Shown: one piece after another, positions 18,286-25,137 of the stretch | Layout of the letters: each line of letters opens with the position of its first letter | Position numbering within the stretch: the first letter of the stretch is position 1 | Assembly: GCF_008386495.1 (NCBI RefSeq) | Contig: NZ_VTHJ01000016.1 | Location: 84,307-148,306, forward strand | Length of the DNA stretch: 64,000 nucleotides | Source of the DNA: Streptomyces tailanensis | GTDB taxonomy: Bacteria; Actinomycetota; Actinomycetes; Streptomycetales; Streptomycetaceae | Reading direction: 5' to 3' | Translations under genes and position numbers: made by a program | Notes under the pieces: model-generated | The model's input: only the letters and a program-made list of their open reading frames with translations | What the model was told of the DNA's origin: nothing | The model's database searches: none

Positions 18286-18444
18286 CTACCGCTTCTCCAA
18301 GGCCACCGGCACGACGCTGCGCAGCCGCGCACAGCGAGGGCAGCGCATGAGCCGACCAGGACCGAGGCGCTCGGCCTGCTGCATCGGGAACGAAGCGGTG
18401 CTGAACACGTGCCCATCGGCACAGCGGACGACGGTGCGCTCCAT
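18286..18444 (-). CDS. Small cysteine-rich protein (zinc-ribbon-like)
   Basis: 52 residues from ATG at 18444. Two metal-ligand pairs are spaced as in a zinc ribbon: CADGH near the start and CPRC near the end, in a basic protein (MERTVVRCADGHVFS...RCARLRSVVPVALEKR). Function unknown; I recall nearly identical small proteins in other Streptomyces. A longer GTG reading further upstream is possible. Confidence 0.6.
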   Translation of the reverse strand: MERTVVRCADGHVFSTASFPMQQAERLGPGRLMRCPRCARLRSVVPVALEKR

Positions 18445-18737
18445 CAAGTCCAAGAGTCCCTTCCCCAAGAGCCGCGTCTGGCTGTCGAATTGACGTCGAC
18501 CTGACGACGAAAGCCACATTACGGGATGAAAGGGACGGCCCTCCAGGCGGCACTCCGAGTCCCCCGAAGGCCCACCCAGACCCTCTTCCACGCCTCCACC
18601 GTACGCCCCAACTCCCGCCCCCCGCAGCCCCATCCCCACCCCTGAAACCAACCCGGGCCCCACGCTTCCAACACGCGGGGCCCGACATGAGGTAAAGTAA
18701 CGACGCGTTCCGACACCGGCACCGACCGGCGCCTTAC

Positions 18738-18811
18738 GCGGGTGTAGTTTAATGGTAGAACATCAGCTTCCCAAGCTGAGAGCGCGAGTTCGATTCTCGT
18801 CACCCGCTCCA
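18738..18811 (+). tRNA. tRNA-Gly (anticodon CCC), CCA encoded
   Basis: Full cloverleaf: acceptor GCGGGTG pairs with CACCCGC, D-arm GTTTAATGGTAGAAC, anticodon stem TCAGC/GCTGA with loop TTCCCAA (anticodon CCC), T-arm GCGAG-TTCGATT-CTCGT, discriminator T and CCA. It reads codon GGG. The 3' half (18766-18811) is the integration target of both islands; insertion leaves the gene intact. Confidence 0.96.
18766..18811 (+). repeat. attL: att core copy A (inside tRNA-Gly)
   Basis: 46 bp from GCTTCCCAAG to CGCTCCA, identical to 36752-36797 and 59069-59114. This copy keeps the full tRNA, so it marks the left end of island 1. Confidence 0.9.
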
Positions 18812-18816
18812 TGATG

Positions 18817-18849
18817 AAACCCCAGGTCAGCGGCCTGGGGTTTGTTTTT
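18817..18849 (+). terminator. Terminator downstream of tRNA-Gly
   Basis: AAACCCCAGG pairs with CCTGGGGTTT, followed by GTTTTTG. Nearly the same hairpin follows att copy C at 59120. Confidence 0.85.
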
Positions 18850-18870
18850 GTCTAGTCCAATTTGGGGGTT

Positions 18871-18890
18871 GCGTGCCCTCCGCGTGCCCT
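18871..18890. repeat. Paired direct repeats, possible integrase arm sites of island 1
   Basis: GCGTGCCCT occurs at 18871 and 18882, 11 bp apart and 60 bp past the att core. The same arrangement (GCGTGCCAG, CCGTGCCAG, 11 bp apart, 59 bp past the core) lies at 36856-36875. Confidence 0.5.
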
Positions 18891-19053
18891 AACTAGCCTG
18901 GGACCTCTGGCGAGGTGTTGCAGGTTGACATGCCGCCGGCGCCAGGCACCAGCCCTTTCGGGATCTTTTCTGTCTGCCTGGGGCGAACTGATGTCTTTGG
19001 ACAGCTGTAGGGTCTCGCGGCTGATGTCGTAATCTCACGGGCTATGTCGTACC

Positions 19054-19071
19054 GATGTCGTATACGACATC
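19054..19071. promoter_or_regulatory. 18-bp perfect palindrome, candidate operator
   Basis: GATGTCGTATACGACATC is perfectly symmetric. The half-motif ATGTCGTA also occurs at 19023 and 19044, so three copies fall within 50 bp. It resembles GntR/HutC-type operators with a GTATAC centre. No cognate regulator gene is adjacent. Confidence 0.5.
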
Positions 19072-19101
19072 ACCGTGAGACTAGCGCGTGGGTGCTGCTG
19101 C

Positions 19102-19665
19102 TCAGCGCCTCGTCTCGTACCTGGTCAGGACCACGCCGCCGGGAAACGTCCGCGTCTCCACCAGGTTCAGGTTCACCCAGTTGTCCAGCGCGGTGAAGAA
19201 CGGCGTGCCGCCGCCCACCAGGACCGGCGCGGTGGCCAGCACGTACTCGTCAATCAGCCCGGCCCGCATGGCCGCCCCGGCGAGCGTCGCGCCGCCGATG
19301 TCCATCGGGCCGCCGTCCTCGGCCTTGAGCCGGGTGATCTCGGCGACCGCGTCGCCGGTGACCAGGCGGGTGTTCCAGTCGACCTTGTCGATCGTCGAGG
19401 AGAACACCACCTTCGACATGTCCCGCCAGCGGCGCGCGAACTCGATCTTCGCCGGGGTGGCGTTGGGCTGCTGGTCGCCGGTGGGCCAGTAGGAGCTCAT
19501 CGTCTGCCACAGCTTGCGCCCGTACAGCGTCAGGTCGGTCGCCTGCAACTGGTCGGACCAGAACTGGAACAGCTCGTCGCTCGGCACGCTCCAGCCGATG
19601 TCGTCGCCGGGCGCGGCGATGTAGCCGTCCAGGCTCAGGTTCATGCCGTAGATCAGTTTCCGCAT
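19102..19665 (-). CDS. Dihydrofolate-reductase-family (RibD C-terminal-like) protein
   Basis: 187 residues from ATG at 19665. Fold-typical segments: MRKLIYGMNLSLDGYIA at the start, LYGRKLWQTMSSYW, and GGATLAGAAMRAGLIDEYVL for NADPH-loop and C-terminal strands. These stand-alone RibD_C/DHFR-like reductases are common in actinobacteria and often have unknown substrates; a classical FolA role is unlikely. First gene inside island 1; its own promoter must lie in the gap above 19665. Confidence 0.88.
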   Translation of the reverse strand: MRKLIYGMNLSLDGYIAAPGDDIGWSVPSDELFQFWSDQLQATDLTLYGRKLWQTMSSYWPTGDQQPNATPAKIEFARRWRDMSKVVFSSTIDKVDWNTRLVTGDAVAEITRLKAEDGGPMDIGGATLAGAAMRAGLIDEYVLATAPVLVGGGTPFFTALDNWVNLNLVETRTFPGGVVLTRYETRR

Positions 19666-20029
19666 GGCGCCAGCCTTCCGTGAGTCGGTCTCACGCGTAC
19701 AGACCGGCGCGGCGCGGGAAACTCATCGGTGCGTGATCTGAGCTCACATGTAGTCCTCGTGCTCGGGGCTCAGCGTGGTGTACTCAGCCGACTCGGACAA
19801 GCCGCCTGATCTCGACCTCGCCCTCGCCCTCGCCTTCGCGAGGAAATGCCACGGATTTGAGACTGATCATGGGTGACAAGGCCGTGAGACAGCCAAGAAC
19901 GCCCAGGTCACGCAAGATCGACATGTCACGAGCGGCGAGACCCTACAACAGCGAAGTGAGCCGAGCACCTCTCGCTGATCTGACAAATGAGGATGATCGG
20001 CACCGTCCACAGGGCCCTACGCGAACGCC
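19666..20029. other. Intergenic region, 364 bp
   Basis: No convincing gene. A C/T-rich tract (19812-19838, CTCGCCCTCGCCCTCG...) could be the degenerate 3' end of a lost minus-strand gene, but no start or family could be supported. Should contain the promoter of the DHFR-like gene. Confidence 0.5.
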
Positions 20030-20218
20030 TCAGTGCTGTCTCTGCCTGGTGTGCTCCACGAAAGCCGTCCACGTGGCTGGTTGGACTTCGATCATTCCCC
20101 GGCCGCGTGCCTTGGTGTCCCGGATCATCACCTTGGTCGGGTCGTTGTCTGCCACTTCGACGCAGTTCTGCGTCTCTGTATAGGAGCTGGTTCGCCAGTT
20201 CGGGGTCATCGGCTGCAC
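20030..20218 (-). CDS. DUF397 protein
   Basis: 62 residues from ATG at 20218. W-R-T-S-S-Y-T-x-T-Q-N-C-V-E-V-A is a textbook DUF397 start, with a following RDTKARGRGMIEV strand pair. It lies 11 bp behind the XRE-DUF5753 gene, repeating the gene order seen at 10183-11224. Likely regulator partner. Confidence 0.92.
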   Translation of the reverse strand: MQPMTPNWRTSSYTETQNCVEVADNDPTKVMIRDTKARGRGMIEVQPATWTAFVEHTRQRQH

Positions 20219-20229
20219 GGTGCGCTCTC

Positions 20230-21084
20230 CTAGTCGTTGGGGATCTGGTCGTAGTGCTGGATCGCCGTGGAGATGAGGTCTCGGACGGCGGTGCCGTAGA
20301 CCGCTGACTGCTTCAGGAGGGCGAACGCCTTGGTGTACAGCTCGATTTCTCGGGGCTGGGAGACGGAGAACTCAGCCGAGTAGGTCTCGAGGAGGACGAG
20401 TCGGCTGTCGAACATCGAGAACGCGTTGCCCGGCCAGATGAGGGTCGGGGCGGACTTGGGGACGATGCCCAGGCTGAGGCGGGGAAGGCGCATCACCGCC
20501 AGGAGGCGGTCGAGCTGTCCCTTCATCACTTCCGGGCCGCCGAAGTTGGTGTAGAGGGCCTGTTCACCGAGGAGGACGTTGAAGATGCGTTCGCCCTGGT
20601 ACAGGTACTGCTGGCGTTCGAGTCTCTTCGCCACGGCCGCTTCGGTATCGTTGGGTATCTCGTAGTAGCTGACGCCCTGTTGGAATACCTCGGCGGCGTA
20701 GTCCGCGGTCTGGAGGGTTCCCCAGATGAGTGTGGGGTGCCAGATGCGGAAGACCTTGGTCTTGGCGTAGACCGGGATGGCTTGGCGTTGTCGTTTCTCG
20801 ACGCCGGTCTGGAGGTGTCGGCGCCATTCGAGCCACAGTTCGTCGACGTGGCGGACGATCGCGACCAGGTCGCCGAGCTGGTCGCCCTGGCCGGTCGTCT
20901 CGCACCAGACGCGGATGTCATCCTCGCTGGGGCGCTGCTTGCCGTTCTCGATGCGGGAGACCTTCGACTCCTGCCACGTGGTGGCGCGCGCGAATGCCCG
21001 GCCGCTGGCGAATCCGGCATCCTTGCGGAAGCCGCGCAGCCGGGCACCGAGCGCTTGCAGTGCCTCTTGTACTTGGGTGCTCAC
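20230..21084 (-). CDS. XRE-family regulator with DUF5753 domain
   Basis: 284 residues from GTG at 21084. Helix-turn-helix at about residues 9-70 (LGARLRGFRKDAGFASGRAFARATTWQESKVSRIENGKQRPS), then the DUF5753 region with IWGTLQTADYAAEVF, GEQALYTNFG and LGIVP. It lies 7 bp downstream of the DUF6879 gene and 11 bp upstream of DUF397, so the four genes to 21995 form one minus-strand operon. Expected to regulate the island or the divergent lanthipeptide cluster; that link is inference from position. Confidence 0.92.
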   Translation of the reverse strand: MSTQVQEALQALGARLRGFRKDAGFASGRAFARATTWQESKVSRIENGKQRPSEDDIRVWCETTGQGDQLGDLVAIVRHVDELWLEWRRHLQTGVEKRQRQAIPVYAKTKVFRIWHPTLIWGTLQTADYAAEVFQQGVSYYEIPNDTEAAVAKRLERQQYLYQGERIFNVLLGEQALYTNFGGPEVMKGQLDRLLAVMRLPRLSLGIVPKSAPTLIWPGNAFSMFDSRLVLLETYSAEFSVSQPREIELYTKAFALLKQSAVYGTAVRDLISTAIQHYDQIPND

Positions 21085-21091
21085 GGATTGG

Positions 21092-21616
21092 TCAGGGCTT
21101 GTACTCGGGGTGCGGGATGGCGGCGGACCACAGCAGGTCCCGTAGGCGTACGCACTCGGCCACGGTGTCCGGGTCCTCGATCAGTTCCGACCCGAGCACA
21201 CGGCCGTCGGGGGCGAAGTGGCCCACGGCGAGCAGGCGGTCGTCGTACAGCCACCAGTCGTTGCCTCCCACGGGGAAGGTGATGCCCTCCGGCAGGCGGT
21301 GCCGGGGCAGCCAGCGGATCTCCTCACCGGCCTCCTCGTTCAGGGCGGTGGTGGCGTGCTCCCACTGGATGTAGGGGGTGTGCGGCTCGGTGACGACTCG
21401 GACGCGTCGGACGGTTTTCCCTTGCGCGGTGACGCGCCGGATGAGCTGTGTCCAGGGTTCCATGTAGGAGTAGTCGACGGTCTCACCGCGGAGCCAGCTC
21501 GTGAACGGGCTGTCCTCGTCGGGGACGGAGTAGTCGTCCCTCAGCTCCAGATGGAATGCGTCCTGCGCGAAGCTCTCAAAGAGCTGGTTGCGCTCGGCGC
21601 TGGAGATCAGCTCCAC
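21092..21616 (-). CDS. DUF6879-family protein
   Basis: 174 residues. The stretch AFHLELRDDYSVPDEDSPFTSWLRGE and the closing half with WLPRHRLPEGITFPVGGNDWWLYDDRLLAVGHFAP are typical of DUF6879, which recurs beside XRE-DUF5753/DUF397 pairs in Streptomyces and has no assigned activity. The start at 21616 overlaps the preceding gene by 41 bp; a later start is possible but would trim conserved sequence. Confidence 0.85.
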   Translation of the reverse strand: MELISSAERNQLFESFAQDAFHLELRDDYSVPDEDSPFTSWLRGETVDYSYMEPWTQLIRRVTAQGKTVRRVRVVTEPHTPYIQWEHATTALNEEAGEEIRWLPRHRLPEGITFPVGGNDWWLYDDRLLAVGHFAPDGRVLGSELIEDPDTVAECVRLRDLLWSAAIPHPEYKP

Positions 21617-21995
21617 GCGGTTCCTCCAGTAGGGCGGTGATCGCGGCCTTGGGGACCTCGACCACGGTCTCGTAGTCCGGAATCTCCATCTGGGCCAGAG
21701 CCTCGGGGTCGGTCACCTCGCGGCCCTGGACGACGAACGTACCGCTCGGCGTCAGGATCATGATCGGATCCTCGACACGCCTGATCTCCCCGGCGGCCAG
21801 GTCGTCCTTCGTGAGGTGCTCGAACAGCTCTGTGGGCACCTCCACCGCTGTCTCCCCCTCCGGGATCTCAAGCTGCGTCAGCAGGTCGTTCGCGAAGATC
21901 TTCCAGCCCTGGACGAGGTAGGTGTCCCGGTCTGTGGCGTACAGGGTCGGGCAGTCGCCGACCGTGGAGTTCTTACCAAGGAACCGTAGCTTCAT
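21576..21995 (-). CDS. Hypothetical protein with internal duplication
   Basis: 139 residues from ATG at 21995 (good GGAG-type site, AGGAGAACC). Two similar halves are visible: YLVQGWKIFANDLLTQLEIP...ETAVEVP (residues about 26-56) and FVVQGREVTDPEALAQMEIP...ETVVEVP (about 87-117), so the protein is a two-repeat beta structure. I do not recognise a named family. First gene of the minus-strand operon, divergent from the lanthipeptide-associated genes. Confidence 0.75.
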   Translation of the reverse strand: MKLRFLGKNSTVGDCPTLYATDRDTYLVQGWKIFANDLLTQLEIPEGETAVEVPTELFEHLTKDDLAAGEIRRVEDPIMILTPSGTFVVQGREVTDPEALAQMEIPDYETVVEVPKAAITALLEEPRGADLQRRAQPAL

Positions 21996-22192
21996 GGTGG
22001 TTCTCCTGTCTGCTGCCTTGCTTGGGATTGCGCGACATGACGATGGTCGATGGGCTGTTGTGGGCCGTCAATCGGCTTGCTGCAAACTCGCGCAATCTCC
22101 TTGGGACTTGGGTGACGGCCCTCTACGTTCGTCTCCGAACCCGAGCAACCGAGGCAGCCGCCGCACGTTGCGGTACCGAGGGGAGATGCGTG

Positions 22193-22561
22193 GTGAGCAC
22201 CGTGACGGACAGACGCAAGGCTCCAGCCGTCGACAACCAGCCCATCGACACGGAGTTGATCGCGGACAGCACCGACGCCGCCCTGAGGATCAAGCTGGGC
22301 ACCTCCACCCGCGAAAGCATCGACATCAGGACCACGGCCGTCATCGAGCAGCTGAACCGGCTTCTCGGCATGGACCTGGGCGCGGACGAGGACCCCGACA
22401 TCAGGCATCTGGTCAGACGGGCGAACAAGCTGCTGGATCTGTCAGAGCGTCCTACGAAGGAGACGCCGGCCTTCAGCGCCTTCTTCTACATGCGCGACGT
22501 CGCCAGTCTCACCCGCCGACTGCTGTGGATCTGCCCGGAGGCAGGCGGCCATGCGCCCTGA
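22193..22561 (+). CDS. DUF6415-like protein
   Basis: 122 residues from GTG at 22193 with GGGGAG eight bases before; the longer frame upstream lacks a site. PIDTELIADSTDAALRIKLGTSTRESIDIRTTAVIEQLN matches the opening pattern of the DUF6415 natural-product-associated family, an all-helical protein of unknown role. First gene of the plus-strand set that runs into the lanthipeptide genes; its stop overlaps the next start. Confidence 0.65.
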   Translation: MSTVTDRRKAPAVDNQPIDTELIADSTDAALRIKLGTSTRESIDIRTTAVIEQLNRLLGMDLGADEDPDIRHLVRRANKLLDLSERPTKETPAFSAFFYMRDVASLTRRLLWICPEAGGHAP

Positions 22562-22949
22562 TCACCCCGTGCTCCTTCATGTCTCTCCCACGCCGGCACG
22601 CGCCGTCTGCGGGCCTGAGTCCGGGTTCTGGTGCGAGTGGCGTCATACGGATGGGCGGCGCATCAGCTGTGCCGCGCAGCCGACCGCCGCTTCGGCTGTC
22701 CGATGGGCACGCATTCAAGTCCGCGTCATCGCCTCGGCCGCTGAGCCGGCCTTCATCGACCCTCTCGTGGACCGACGTGCCCAGAGCTGGCGGGACGCCG
22801 TCTCAGCTCTTCAACAAGGTGTGGATTTCACGCTGCCGCTCGCAGCGGGGTCGTGCTCCTTCGTGTGGCATGCGCGCCCCGTCGCCTTTCTGCTCGTCGG
22901 CGGTAACCCGATGCCCCATCTCCCGGGAGGAGGCCCGCCATGGGGGTGA
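22551..22949 (+). CDS. Hypothetical protein, lanthipeptide-cluster associated
   Basis: 132 residues from ATG at 22551, overlapping the DUF6415-like gene by 11 bp and the next gene by 10 bp. No family recognised. It contains a GFWCEWRHTDGRRISC segment with two cysteines and a C-terminal GGNPMPHLPGG tail. The tight overlaps argue that it is translated with its neighbours. Confidence 0.6.
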   Translation: MRPDHPVLLHVSPTPARAVCGPESGFWCEWRHTDGRRISCAAQPTAASAVRWARIQVRVIASAAEPAFIDPLVDRRAQSWRDAVSALQQGVDFTLPLAAGSCSFVWHARPVAFLLVGGNPMPHLPGGGPPWG

Positions 22950-23233
22950 GGCCAGGAGAGTTGTGGAGCCGTTTCGACTGGGCGACCGGCAGCTGCTTCA
23001 GGTGCGAGCAGACGAACGTCCCCGTGGCCGAGGTCGGCGAGATCGCGATGGCGGGCACGGCGTTTCCCCTCTGCGCCTGCCAGCGATGCGTCTTCAGGCT
23101 CGAACAGCTCCACTGGACTATGAGCGAGCGCGCCGCCCGCCTGCGGAATGCCCCGGCTCCCGGACAGCCCAGTCCCCTCGGCCAGTGGCCCACCAAAGCG
23201 CCACTCAACAGACCGCCCGCCCACGTCGCGTAG
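22940..23233 (+). CDS. Small protein with CxxC and CxCxxC motifs
   Basis: 97 residues from ATG at 22940. Cysteines 19, 22, 45, 47 and 50 (CFRC, CACQRC) form a likely zinc-binding pair. Otherwise unrecognised; the C-terminal third is proline-rich and probably unstructured. Overlaps the preceding gene by 10 bp, so part of the same transcript. Confidence 0.6.
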   Translation: MGVRPGELWSRFDWATGSCFRCEQTNVPVAEVGEIAMAGTAFPLCACQRCVFRLEQLHWTMSERAARLRNAPAPGQPSPLGQWPTKAPLNRPPAHVA

Positions 23234-23360
23234 GAGAACGGCCGCGTCCTGGGCGGGCCTTCAACCCCGCTCCCGCTGTTCGAGCTGGAGGTATCCCCGA
23301 CCTCAGAAGGACAGGTCACAGCGGGAGCGGGTCGCACCGCCACAAGAAGAGAGAGCCGCC

Positions 23361-23531
23361 TTGGCAACCGAGGAACCAGACGACGACACGTTGTTCGACC
23401 TGATCGGCGCCGTCGGCGCCGGAATCAATGCCAGTAAGGACGAGGGCCTTCCCCTTGACGTGCGCGAACTCGCCGCTGACCTGGCCGACAACACCGCAGA
23501 CAGGCTGGCCCAGTTCAAGAAGACGACGTAG
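23361..23531 (+). CDS. Small acidic hypothetical protein
   Basis: 56 residues from TTG at 23361 (AGAGAGAG 4-11 bases upstream). Acidic and helical (DDDTLFDLIGAVGAGINASKDEGLPLDVRELAADLADNTADRLAQF, not shown in full). Directly precedes the FxLD methyltransferase gene, so it is probably a cluster component; function unknown. The non-standard start lowers certainty. Confidence 0.5.
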   Translation: MATEEPDDDTLFDLIGAVGAGINASKDEGLPLDVRELAADLADNTADRLAQFKKTT

Positions 23532-23551
23532 TGCCGAGAAGGAGAATGCTT

Positions 23552-24799
23552 GTGAATGACACTCCCGCCCCAACGTCCGAGAAGCACAACGCCCCCGCAT
23601 CCGAACAGCAGATGCGTGATGCCATGGTGGAGCGGCTGATCGAACTGGGGGCCGCGCGCAGTGGCCGCGTCGTGGCCGCGTTCCGTTCGGTACCCCGGCA
23701 CCTGGCCACCCCCGAAGTGGACATGGCCAAGACCTACGAGGCCGAGTTCGCCCCGGTCACGAAGACGGATGCGACGGGCGTGAACATCAGCTCGGTGTCC
23801 GCCCCGCGCATCCAGGCCATGCAGATCGAGCAGGCGGACATCCAGCCGGGGATGAACGTCCTGGAGATCGGCTCCGGCGGGGTGAACGCGGCCTACCTCG
23901 CCGAGATGGTGGGCGAGCAGGGCCGCGTCGTCACGATGGACATCGACCACGACGTCACCCAGCGTGCCGAGGAGTTCCTCAAGGCGACCGGCTACGACCG
24001 GATTGTCACCGTGATCACAGCCGACGGCGAGCATGGCGTAGCCGGCCACGCGCCGTACGACCGCATCGTCGTCACCGTGCAGGCCGCCGACATCCCGCCC
24101 GCCTGGGTCCACCAGCTGAAGGAGGGTGGTCGGCTCGTGGTGCCGCTGCGGATGCGTGGCATGACCCGCACGGTGGCGTTCGTCCGCGACAGGGAGCGGC
24201 TCGTCAGTGACGGGTTCGAGCTGTGCGGGTTCGTGCCGATGCAGGGCGTCGGGGGGAACCGCGTGCGCCTGGTATTGCTCCACGACCTGGAAGGGGAGGA
24301 GATCGCCCTCCGCCTGGACGGCCATCCCGAGCCTGACGCCGAGGCCCTGGGTGTGGCCCTGGGCATGCCGCGTGTCGAGGCGTGGTCGGGCGTCACCGTG
24401 GCCGGCGACGAGTCCACCGAGCACCTGGACCTGTGGCTGACGACCGCCCTCGACAACCTCCCCTTGATGGCTGCCAAGATCGGCGCACGGAAGCGTGGGC
24501 TGGTCGGCTCCGCGTCGCCGATCGGCGTCCCCACGCTGGTGGACGGGGACAGCTTCGCCTACCGCACCGCGCGCCCCACCGACGACCCCGACCGGTACGA
24601 GCTCGGGGCGATCGGCCACGGGCCGCAGGGACAGAAGGTCGCGGACCGTCTGGTGGAGGAGATCCAGGTCTGGCACAGCGACCACCGGGCCCACCGTGCG
24701 CACATCGAGGTCCACCCGGCAGGTACGCCGGACGACCGGCTTCCCGCGGGCCGTCTCGTCGACCGACCCCACACGCGGGTCACGATCACCTGGCCGTGA
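23552..24799 (+). CDS. FxLD-system methyltransferase (protein-L-isoaspartate O-methyltransferase type)
   Basis: 415 residues from GTG at 23552, seven bases after GAAGGAG; ATG at 23546 is too close to the site. The N-terminal half is a PIMT fold with AdoMet motif I VLEIGSGG, the PRH-type entry FRSVPRHLATPEV and the DRIVVTVQAADIPPAWVHQLKEGGRLVVPL block. The C-terminal half (about residues 230-415) is the extension typical of lanthipeptide-cluster PIMTs. Known members methylate an aspartate in the modified peptide, giving a succinimide and then isoaspartate. It lies directly upstream of the precursor gene. Confidence 0.93.
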   Translation: MNDTPAPTSEKHNAPASEQQMRDAMVERLIELGAARSGRVVAAFRSVPRHLATPEVDMAKTYEAEFAPVTKTDATGVNISSVSAPRIQAMQIEQADIQPGMNVLEIGSGGVNAAYLAEMVGEQGRVVTMDIDHDVTQRAEEFLKATGYDRIVTVITADGEHGVAGHAPYDRIVVTVQAADIPPAWVHQLKEGGRLVVPLRMRGMTRTVAFVRDRERLVSDGFELCGFVPMQGVGGNRVRLVLLHDLEGEEIALRLDGHPEPDAEALGVALGMPRVEAWSGVTVAGDESTEHLDLWLTTALDNLPLMAAKIGARKRGLVGSASPIGVPTLVDGDSFAYRTARPTDDPDRYELGAIGHGPQGQKVADRLVEEIQVWHSDHRAHRAHIEVHPAGTPDDRLPAGRLVDRPHTRVTITWP

Positions 24800-24869
24800 C
24801 GCCGTCGGCGGCGCCACGGCCAGGCCGGCACAGCACATCCCACCCGCCTTTTCCCGTGAGGAGTACGTG

Positions 24870-25064
24870 ATGGCACAGCAGAATCCCACGACAACGCTGA
24901 AGGCCGCGACCGACTACAGCACCAACACCGGGTCGGACTTCGACCTCAACATCGAGACCCTCGCCTCCACCCCGGTCATCGGCTCGCTGCTGAACGACAC
25001 CAGCGACAACTGCACCTCCACCTGCCAGTCCGCCTGCACCAACAGCACCTGCATCGGCGGCTGA
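24870..25064 (+). CDS. FxLD-family lanthipeptide precursor
   Basis: 64 residues from ATG at 24870 (GAGGAG upstream). The leader contains FDLNIETL at residues 24-31, the FxLD/FNLD-type box used by class I dehydratases. The core from about residue 33 has four cysteines (48, 52, 56, 61) and nine Ser/Thr from Thr44 to Thr60, enough for four (methyl)lanthionine rings, and ends CIGG. Asp43 and Asp46 are candidates for the isoaspartate modification. Followed by the dehydratase gene at 25138. Confidence 0.95.
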   Translation: MAQQNPTTTLKAATDYSTNTGSDFDLNIETLASTPVIGSLLNDTSDNCTSTCQSACTNSTCIGG

Positions 25065-25137
25065 CCCAACCAGGGGCCGGGCGGAATCTGACACGCCCGG
25101 CCCCGCGCACCGCCGTGACGAAGAAGGAGGCACAGCG

